From NCBI GenBank assembly GCA_903898215.1, contig CAIUEQ010000186.1:1-10900 (forward strand): a stretch of DNA of 10,900 bases, given 5' to 3'. This DNA is from an uncultured Bacteroidota bacterium (GTDB lineage: Bacteria > Bacteroidota > Bacteroidia > UKL13-3). Both the position numbers and the translations under genes were made by a program. Below the pieces are notes generated by a model. That model saw nothing but the letters and a program-made list of their open reading frames with translations, had not been told where the DNA came from and did not search any database. Positions 6,520-10,900 of the stretch are shown here, one piece after another. The first letter of the stretch is position 1. Every line of letters begins with the position of its first letter.

Positions 6520-7728
6520 TTATTCAATATTTTCTTTTGATAATTGTTCAACAAGTTGATGAAGTTTGTTGGCTAAAACTTTTTTATCGATCAATTTAGT
6601 TTCGTAATCAGCAATCATTGCCGGAGAAACATTTCGTGCCATTGCATACTCCACAACTTCAGTGTCTTTTCCTTTGCAAAGGAAAATGCCGATACTCGGA
6701 TTTTCGTGTAGTCTTTTTACATCACGGTCTAAAGCTTCCAAATAGAAATTGAGTTTACCTAAAAACTCGGGCTCAAACTCTTCAATTTTTAATTCAAATA
6801 ATACCATGCATTGCAAATCACGGTGATAAAAAAGCAAATCAGTATAATAATCTTTATTGCCAACCTGCAACCTAAACTGATTTCCCATGTATGCAAATCC
6901 TTTTCCTATTTCGATGATAAATTTTTGCAGGTTTTTGATGAGAGATTTTTCTAAATCATTTTCAGAATAACCATCAGGTAAATCCAAAAACTCAAATACG
7001 TAAGGGTCTTTAAAAATGCCTTCTGGCAATTGTGTCCTCACTGCGGACACAATTGGATTTGAAAGCATAACCCTTTCAAATTGAGCTGTATTTAAAGATC
7101 TTTCTAGTTCACGTGTGCTATATTTTTCAATTATTGTAGTAAGCAAATAATAAAATTTTTCTTCTGCTGATTTAGTCTTTGAAAGAATTAATCGATGATT
7201 TGTCCAGTTTAATTGTGACAACACTGTTGTCACAAATTGTTGAATCAATGAATTTGAATCGGCTAATTGTGTCCTCACTGCGGACACTTTTTGTTTCTTG
7301 TTTTTTTTTGCTTTCAAAAGTGTCGCCACTGGCGACACAAATACAGTGTCACTATTTTTTGAGTTTTCTAAATGTGTCGCTGTTGGCGACACATTTAATA
7401 TTTTCTTTCCTAAATAGGCATCTTTCCAAAATTTATAACAATCCGAATTGGGGGAATACGTTTCATAAAACTGTTTCATTCTGTATAATCCTCTGCGATT
7501 AAAACCACTCATGCCGGGCATTTTTGCAGCAATATATTTTGACAATTCATCTACAGTACCTTCTCCCCAAATTCCATTGGCAACTTTTTCTGAAACAATA
7601 TTTCCTACATTAAAATAGAGCATTACCAATTCAGCATTTATCTTACTGAATGCACGATTACGAGCCTCAGTGATAAGTTGAAGAATATTTTCAAACTCTG
7701 ATTTTTGAATACTTTTTTGTTTGACCAT
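6520..7728 (-). CDS. DUF1016/YhcG-family PDDEXK nuclease with in-frame palindrome repeats
   Basis: The protein (402 residues from the ATG at 7728) has the DUF1016 architecture. An N-terminal helical, winged-helix-like DNA-binding region (about 1-95) includes SGFNRRGLYRMKQFYE. A middle part includes QLNWTNHRLIL and STRELERSLNTAQFERVML. A C-terminal PDDEXK nuclease domain has YYTDLLFYHRDLQCMVLFELK, giving the D(297)...E(312)-x-K(314) catalytic set. Families of this type are predicted nucleases, variously linked to defence or mobile DNA; the cellular role is not settled. The ATG at 7728 is preferred over a TTG at 7743 because AGGA lies just before it. Residues about 113-172 and 227-234 contain five V-S/T-x-x-x-T/S-x-L peptides encoded by 19-bp palindromes, an unusual feature described separately. 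The gene stands alone, with no restriction or toxin-antitoxin partner nearby. Confidence 0.9.
   Translation of the reverse strand: MVKQKSIQKSEFENILQLITEARNRAFSKINAELVMLYFNVGNIVSEKVANGIWGEGTVDELSKYIAAKMPGMSGFNRRGLYRMKQFYETYSPNSDCYKFWKDAYLGKKILNVSPTATHLENSKNSDTVFVSPVATLLKAKKNKKQKVSAVRTQLADSNSLIQQFVTTVLSQLNWTNHRLILSKTKSAEEKFYYLLTTIIEKYSTRELERSLNTAQFERVMLSNPIVSAVRTQLPEGIFKDPYVFEFLDLPDGYSENDLEKSLIKNLQKFIIEIGKGFAYMGNQFRLQVGNKDYYTDLLFYHRDLQCMVLFELKIEEFEPEFLGKLNFYLEALDRDVKRLHENPSIGIFLCKGKDTEVVEYAMARNVSPAMIADYETKLIDKKVLANKLHQLVEQLSKENIE
7027..7397. repeat. Five 19-bp coding palindromes within the YhcG nuclease gene
   Basis: The plus-strand cores are A 7032-7050 (GTGTCCTCACTGCGGACAC), B 7215-7233 (GTGACAACACTGTTGTCAC), C 7269-7287 (same core as A), D 7320-7338 (GTGTCGCCACTGGCGACAC) and E 7374-7392 (GTGTCGCTGTTGGCGACAC). 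All are exactly 19 bp. Four share the central ACT, and B to E start 54, 51 and 54 bp apart. Complementarity extends beyond the core in A (11-bp arms, 7027-7037 and 7045-7055) and E (12-bp arms, 7369-7380 and 7386-7397). All are read in one phase on the minus strand, giving VSAVRTQL, VTTVLSQL, VSAVRTQL, VSPVATLL and VSPTATHL. A and C also form a 23-bp identical direct repeat (7028-7050 and 7265-7287). Confidence 0.92.
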
Positions 7729-7756
7729 TTTCCTAATCAGCAAAAGTTTGCCCTAT

Positions 7757-7794
7757 TATTAAAATAAAAAAGGGGACAAGCTAATTGTCCCCTT
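7757..7794 (-). terminator. Intrinsic terminator of the E2 gene
   Basis: The arms at 7770-7779 (AAGGGGACAA) and 7785-7794 (TTGTCCCCTT) form a perfect 10-bp stem with a 5-nt loop. On the minus strand the stem is followed directly by a T-rich tract (TTTTTTATTTTAAT). The stem begins 22 bp past the E2 stop. This should end the E2 transcript, which implies that the nuclease gene starting at 7728 needs its own promoter or readthrough. Confidence 0.9.
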
Positions 7795-7816
7795 CAAATA
7801 TAAAAATGTTATTCAA

Positions 7817-9148
7817 TTAAATTTCTCTATTCACATTCCATTGTTCCATATAATCACCAACACGTCTGATAAAAGAACCTCCAAGCGAACCATCAACAAC
7901 TCTATGATCATAACTCATTGATAAAAACATCATATGTCGGATGGCTATCACATCACCCATTTCAGTTTCAATCACTGCTGGTTTCTTTTTGATTGCACCG
8001 GTTGCCATTATTGCAACTTGTGGCTGATTAATAATTGGAGTTCCCATTACGTTTCCAAATCCTCCAACATTAGTTAAGGTAAAGGTTCCACCTTGAATAT
8101 CATCGGGAGTTAGTTTGTTTATGCGTGCACGGTTTGCCAAATCATTTACCGATTTTGTTAAACCGATAAGGTTCATCATGTCGGCATTTTTAATTACAGG
8201 AACAATTAAATTTCCGCTAGGCAATGCCGTTGCCATTCCAATATTTATTGCTTTACGTTTAACGATATTATTTCCGTCAACAGAAATATTGATCATCGGA
8301 AAATCTTTGATGGCTTTTACCACACATTCAATAAACATTGGCGTGAAAGTAATTTTTTCTCCTTCACGTTTTTCGTAAATACCTTTTGCTTTATTTCTCC
8401 ACATCACCATATTGGTAACATCGGCTTCAACAAATGAAGTAACGTGTGGCGACACATGTTTACTCATCACCATATGATCGGCAATAAGTTTGCGCATGCG
8501 GTCCATTTCAATAATTTCATCTCCGTTCATCATCGTTACTTTTGCCGGTTGAGGAGAAGAAACTGATGGTTGAGAAACTGAAACAACAGCTTGTTTATTT
8601 TCAATATTAGGTTGAGCAACTGGCGCATTTCCTCTATTTTGAATATGAGCTAAAATATCACGTTTGGTTACTCTTCCTTCGCTTCCGGATCCAGCAATAT
8701 TTTCAAGTTCAGTCATCGAAATATTTTCTTCTCTAGCAATATTTAAAACCAAAGGAGAATAAAAACGTGCGCTGCCATTGTTTGAAACAGAAGAGGTAGT
8801 TTGCTGAGCAACTTCAATTGTTTTCTCAATTTCGGCTACAGCAACTTTTTTGGTTTCGATAACTGGAGTTGGAATTGCTGCTTTTGGAGCTGCAACTGAA
8901 TCTGACCCTGCCAATTCAATAATTGCTATGGGCGTATTTACAGCAATCACATCACCATCCTTAAATAATTTCTTTTTTAAAATTCCGCCTTTAGGTGAAG
9001 GAACTTCAGAATCAACTTTATCGGTAGCAATTTCCAAAACTGTTTCATCAGGAGCAATGGTATCACCTTCATTTTTTGTCCATTTGATGATGGTTGCTTC
9101 TGCAATACTTTCGCCCATTTTGGGCATTATCAATTCGAAATCGGCCAT
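7817..9148 (-). CDS. Lipoyl-dependent 2-oxo acid dehydrogenase E2 (dihydrolipoamide acyltransferase)
   Basis: E2 forms the core of a 2-oxo acid dehydrogenase complex and moves the acyl group from E1-bound thiamine diphosphate to CoA through a swinging lipoyl arm. The 443 residues show an N-terminal lipoyl domain (about 1-78) with Lys44 in EIATDKVDSEVPSP and an Ala/Pro/Val-rich linker. A peripheral subunit-binding domain (about 129-168) starts FYSPLVLNIARE, and a second linker leads to the catalytic domain (about 208-443), which ends in SYDHRVVDGSLGG with the active His415 and Asp419. The SPHVTSFVEADVTN block suggests a branched-chain or pyruvate-type enzyme, but which acid is used cannot be decided because E1 and E3 are not here. 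The frame stays open 53 codons upstream to 9307, but MADFELIMPKMGES at 9148 is the standard E2 start and the extension runs through a GTTCAC/GTGAAC repeat. A possible promoter element, TAAATTTG, lies at 9236 to 9229. An intrinsic terminator follows the gene. Confidence 0.95.
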   Translation of the reverse strand: MADFELIMPKMGESIAEATIIKWTKNEGDTIAPDETVLEIATDKVDSEVPSPKGGILKKKLFKDGDVIAVNTPIAIIELAGSDSVAAPKAAIPTPVIETKKVAVAEIEKTIEVAQQTTSSVSNNGSARFYSPLVLNIAREENISMTELENIAGSGSEGRVTKRDILAHIQNRGNAPVAQPNIENKQAVVSVSQPSVSSPQPAKVTMMNGDEIIEMDRMRKLIADHMVMSKHVSPHVTSFVEADVTNMVMWRNKAKGIYEKREGEKITFTPMFIECVVKAIKDFPMINISVDGNNIVKRKAINIGMATALPSGNLIVPVIKNADMMNLIGLTKSVNDLANRARINKLTPDDIQGGTFTLTNVGGFGNVMGTPIINQPQVAIMATGAIKKKPAVIETEMGDVIAIRHMMFLSMSYDHRVVDGSLGGSFIRRVGDYMEQWNVNREI

Positions 9149-9160
9149 ATTTTTTGTGTT

Positions 9161-9228
9161 AACGGTTTTCGGTTCACGGTTCACGGTTTTTGCAGTGAAC
9201 TGATAACGGTGAACTGACAACTGAACGG
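9161..9228. repeat. Short GGTTCAC/GTGAAC direct and inverted repeat cluster
   Basis: On the plus strand, ACGGTTTT at 9162-9169 is followed by two tandem GGTTCAC units (9171-9184), a second CGGTTTT, and then GTGAACTG at 9195-9202 and 9210-9217 with a further CTGAACGG (9221-9228). The GTTCAC and GTGAAC parts can pair. The cluster sits in the leader of the E2 gene just upstream of its start. It resembles the degenerate intergenic repeats common in this phylum. No function is evident. Confidence 0.6.
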
Positions 9229-9241
9229 CAAATTTAATTTT

Positions 9242-9490
9242 TTGCGGGAGTTTAGAAAATGGAAAAGAAATTATTCCTCTAATTACAATATTCCTCAACA
9301 ACATCATACCTTCATTTGCAGTGAATTAAAAATTTCTGAGGCGTATTTTCTTCATCTTACTAAAGATGAAAAAATGGAGGTGGTCAAAATTTTTGACCAC
9401 CTCACAAAGTTGAAATACTCACCACAGTTGCAAAATCTTTCTAAGAAGTTAATTTCTTCTCCTACAACTCCAAACTTCCAATTGAAGTGA
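9242..9490 (+). other. Doubtful small ORF (82 codons), unrecognised; possibly a gene remnant
   Basis: The frame is open from 9218 to a TGA at 9488-9490. The only upstream start options are CTG 9221 or TTG 9242; the single ATG lies two thirds of the way in. The deduced sequence looks protein-like in its middle (HTFICSELKISEAYFLHL, then EVVKIFDHLTKLKYS), so it could be the remnant of a regulator or other gene. The first part overlaps the E2 leader on the other strand, and a 27-bp palindrome lies inside the frame. I do not recognise a family. The rest of the 415-bp stretch from 9149 to 9563 holds the repeat cluster and the palindrome, and 9491-9563 is AT-rich with no clear signal. Confidence 0.25.
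9377..9403. repeat. 27-bp perfect palindrome (13-bp arms)
   Basis: The arms are 9377-9389 (GAGGTGGTCAAAA) and 9391-9403 (TTTTGACCACCTC) around a single central T. Read on the minus strand it is followed by CATTTTTTCATC, so it could act as a terminator for minus-strand transcription coming from the right. No minus-strand gene close to its right needs one. It could also be an operator or a small dispersed palindrome. Confidence 0.8.
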
Positions 9491-9563
9491 GATAAATTTC
9501 AATTATTTTAATGACAAATATTTTTTATTATAAAATTGATGGTGAATTAATGAAATTGCGGCA

Positions 9564-10217
9564 ATGTATTTTACAACGCTAAAAAATATTGTTACCGAAA
9601 ACAACCGCTATTATTTGGCCTATTTTATTTTATTGATTGGAAGTTTGATCGTTCAATTCAATGTTGCGCAGTTTGATGTCACTTTATTCATTAATAGCTT
9701 TCACAACACTTTCCTGGATATTTTTTTTAGCTATTTCACAGATTTTGGAGATGGCATATTTGCAACGGCAGTAGTTTTAATGTTAGTTCTTTTTAAACGT
9801 AAATATTGGATGAGTTCTATTTTATGTTTTTTTATTCCGGCATTAATTACACAATTATTAAAGCATTATTTTTTTAGTGATTTTGAACGACCAATCTTAT
9901 TGATGAAAAATTTCCCCCAACTGCATTATGTAGATGGTGTTAACATTAACGAGTTAAATAGTTTTCCGTCAGGGCACGCCACGCAAGCATTTGCGCTATT
10001 TACTTTTATGGCTTTAGTTACACCTTATCGAAAATACCAATTGCTTATTTTATTAGCTGCAATACTTGTTGCGATTTCAAGAATTTATTTATTGCAACAT
10101 TTTTTTCAGGATGTGTTAGCAGGATCTTTTATTGGATTAATAGTTTCAACTTTAATTTTTGCTGCATTTGAAACTTACAATAAAAAAGAAAAAGTTGTTG
10201 GGGAAGTAAAACAATAG
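9564..10217 (+). CDS. PAP2-family membrane phosphatase
   Basis: This is an integral membrane phosphatidic-acid-phosphatase type 2 protein of 217 residues with about six hydrophobic segments. The three catalytic motifs are present: LLKHYFFSDFERP (Lys100, Arg109-Pro110, with two more residues between Lys and Arg than the usual KX6RP), SFPSGHAT (135-138 PSGH) and SRIYLLQHFFQD (Ser172-Arg173, His179, Asp183). Members remove phosphate from lipid phosphates such as undecaprenyl diphosphate, lipid A or phosphatidate. The substrate cannot be told from sequence alone. It starts at an ATG at 9564, has no neighbour on its strand, and ends directly before a repeat array that separates it from a convergent gene. 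No clear promoter was found in the AT-rich 73 bp upstream. Confidence 0.93.
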   Translation: MYFTTLKNIVTENNRYYLAYFILLIGSLIVQFNVAQFDVTLFINSFHNTFLDIFFSYFTDFGDGIFATAVVLMLVLFKRKYWMSSILCFFIPALITQLLKHYFFSDFERPILLMKNFPQLHYVDGVNINELNSFPSGHATQAFALFTFMALVTPYRKYQLLILLAAILVAISRIYLLQHFFQDVLAGSFIGLIVSTLIFAAFETYNKKEKVVGEVKQ

Positions 10218-10228
10218 GCAATTGGCAA

Positions 10229-10246
10229 TCCCGATAATTATCGGGA
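10229..10246. repeat. 18-bp palindrome TCCCGATAATTATCGGGA
   Basis: This perfect self-complementary 18-mer lies 11 bp after the PAP2 stop, embedded in GCAAT-rich microrepeats (GGCAATTGGCAAT before it, GCAATAAGCAATAA after it). It is related to the CCCGATAGCTATCGGG palindromes in the following array but has AATT at the centre instead of AGCT. No T-run follows, so terminator function is unproven. Confidence 0.85.
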
Positions 10247-10294
10247 GCAATAAGCAATAAATTCAAAGCACAAAATTAGTTACAATTGGTGTCA

Positions 10295-10639
10295 GTCACT
10301 TCGAGTTTGTCCGATAGCTATCGGACGAGAAGCGATGTTAGTTTTGTGCATTGTGCTTATAAGAACTTGTTCTCTCCCGATAGCTATCGGGATCGAACTG
10401 ACAAGTAATACAACGATTGTCACTTCGAGCGGAGTCGAGAAGCGATGTTAATTTTGTGCATTGTGCTTATAAGAACTTGTTCTCTCCCGATAGCTATCGG
10501 AATCGAATTGACAAGTAATACAACGATTGTCACTTCGAGCGGAGTCGAGAAGCGATGTTAATTTTGAGCATTGTGCTTATAAGAACTTGTTCTCGACTCC
10601 GCTCGAACTGACAATCTTAAGACTCCGCTCGAACTGACA
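10295..10639. repeat. Array of three modular Bacteroidota-type repeats between convergent genes
   Basis: Unit 1 is 10295-10418 (124 bp), unit 2 is 10419-10528 (110 bp) and unit 3 is 10529-10639 (partial, altered end). Units 2 and 3 share their first 66 bp with one mismatch. Units 1 and 2 share the stretch after the left arm with three mismatches. Each unit has a left arm GTCACTTCGAG...GAGAAGCGATGTTA, a middle TTTTGTGCATTGTGCTTATAAGAACTTG and a right arm GTTCTC...TCGAACTGAC that is partly the reverse complement of the left arm. The final 19-mer GACTCCGCTCGAACTGACA occurs twice (10595-10613 and 10621-10639), the second copy abutting the stop codon of the next gene. I see no gene in 10218-10639. 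Confidence 0.93.
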
Positions 10640-10900
10640 CTACCTCACCACCGCTACCTTTTGAGTTTTTATAACCGCACCATTTGCATCAGTAATTCTT
10701 GCAAAATACAAACCTTGTGAAAGTGTTTCCGTAAAAAAGTTGGCGGATTTAGTAAATGATAAAGTTGTTAAAACTTGTTTACCTGTTATATCAAATAATT
10801 GCGCTGTTAACTTTTCTGATGATGTTGTTTCAATTTGCAATTCATTTATTGCAGGGTTTGGGTAAATATTCCAGTCTGTATTCTTTTGATTTAAACTTAC
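10640..10900 (-). CDS. C-terminal end of a T9SS-secreted protein (sorting domain), 5' part missing
   Basis: The frame is open from the right edge to the TAG at 10642-10640, so only the last 86 residues are seen and the start lies beyond the window. A TTG at 10840 is internal. The sequence is a textbook T9SS type A sorting domain: NIYPNPAINELQIE entry, then AQLFDITGKQVLTT, then LSQGLYFARITDANGAVIKTQKVAVVR. This domain directs an outer-membrane-translocated protein through the T9SS and is usually cleaved, with the protein attached to the surface or released. The passenger domain and hence the function are not visible. The stop codon directly touches the last repeat of the intergenic array, and the gene converges on the PAP2 gene. 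Confidence 0.9.
   Translation of the reverse strand, partial: VSLNQKNTDWNIYPNPAINELQIETTSSEKLTAQLFDITGKQVLTTLSFTKSANFFTETLSQGLYFARITDANGAVIKTQKVAVVR

Noticed and set aside
7344..7354. AGTGTCACT-like sequence as a sixth palindrome in the nuclease gene
   Set aside because: The stem would be only 4 bp and it does not have the 19-bp core; too weak to count.
8444..8458. GTGTGGCGACAC in the E2 gene, resembling the nuclease palindrome core
   Set aside because: It lacks the 19-bp length and perfect pairing, and it encodes the conserved SPHVTS block of E2, so it is probably coincidence.
9149..9307. In-frame 53-codon N-terminal extension of the E2 protein
   Set aside because: The standard lipoyl-domain start MADFELIMPKMGES is at 9148; the extension is translated repeat sequence (NREPKTVN) with no targeting feature.
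10295..10639. CRISPR array from regularly repeated units
   Set aside because: Units are 110-124 bp, nearly identical throughout and have no short repeat with unique spacers; no cas gene is nearby.

Overview
The window looks like a chromosomal segment of a low-GC member of the Bacteroidota. Two different proteins end in a type IX secretion (T9SS) type A sorting domain, one with the classic IYPNP entry motif at the right edge. The start sites lack strong Shine-Dalgarno sequences, one upstream region carries a Bacteroidota-type TAnnTTTG promoter element, and the intergenic DNA contains GAGCGGAGTCGAGA and CCGATAGCTATCGG dispersed repeats of the kind I associate with this phylum. I cannot place it below phylum or class.

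Layout. Positions 2-1695 (+) hold the 3' end of a T9SS-exported surface protein. It overlaps by 4 bp (ATGA) a beta-propeller surface lipoprotein of the YncE/DUF5074 type, and the pair resembles accessory proteins of Bacteroidota outer-membrane (probably cobalamin) uptake loci. Positions 1709-9148 (-) hold, in transcriptional order from the right: a lipoyl-dependent 2-oxo acid dehydrogenase E2 closed by a clear intrinsic terminator; a DUF1016/YhcG PDDEXK nuclease; kdsB; pyrG; an FkbM-type methyltransferase; and an orphan sensor histidine kinase. Positions 9149-9563 are mostly non-coding, with a doubtful small ORF that contains a 27-bp palindrome. A PAP2 phosphatase lies at 9564-10217 (+). A repeat array at 10218-10639 separates it from a convergent T9SS-secreted protein that runs off the right edge.

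How the genes work together. kdsB consumes CTP to activate Kdo for lipopolysaccharide, and pyrG, the next gene on the same strand, makes CTP. The FkbM methyltransferase and the PAP2 phosphatase would also fit envelope or glycan metabolism, but nothing here proves a shared pathway. E2 belongs to central carbon or branched-chain metabolism and its E1 and E3 partners are not in the window.

The least ordinary item is inside the YhcG nuclease gene. Five 19-bp palindromic cores lie in the same codon phase, four of them at near-regular 51-54 bp spacing. Their stems change in a compensated way, and each encodes a version of the peptide V-S/T-x-x-x-T/S-x-L. This looks like an in-frame, gene-internal palindrome family, and I consider it the best candidate for something undescribed.
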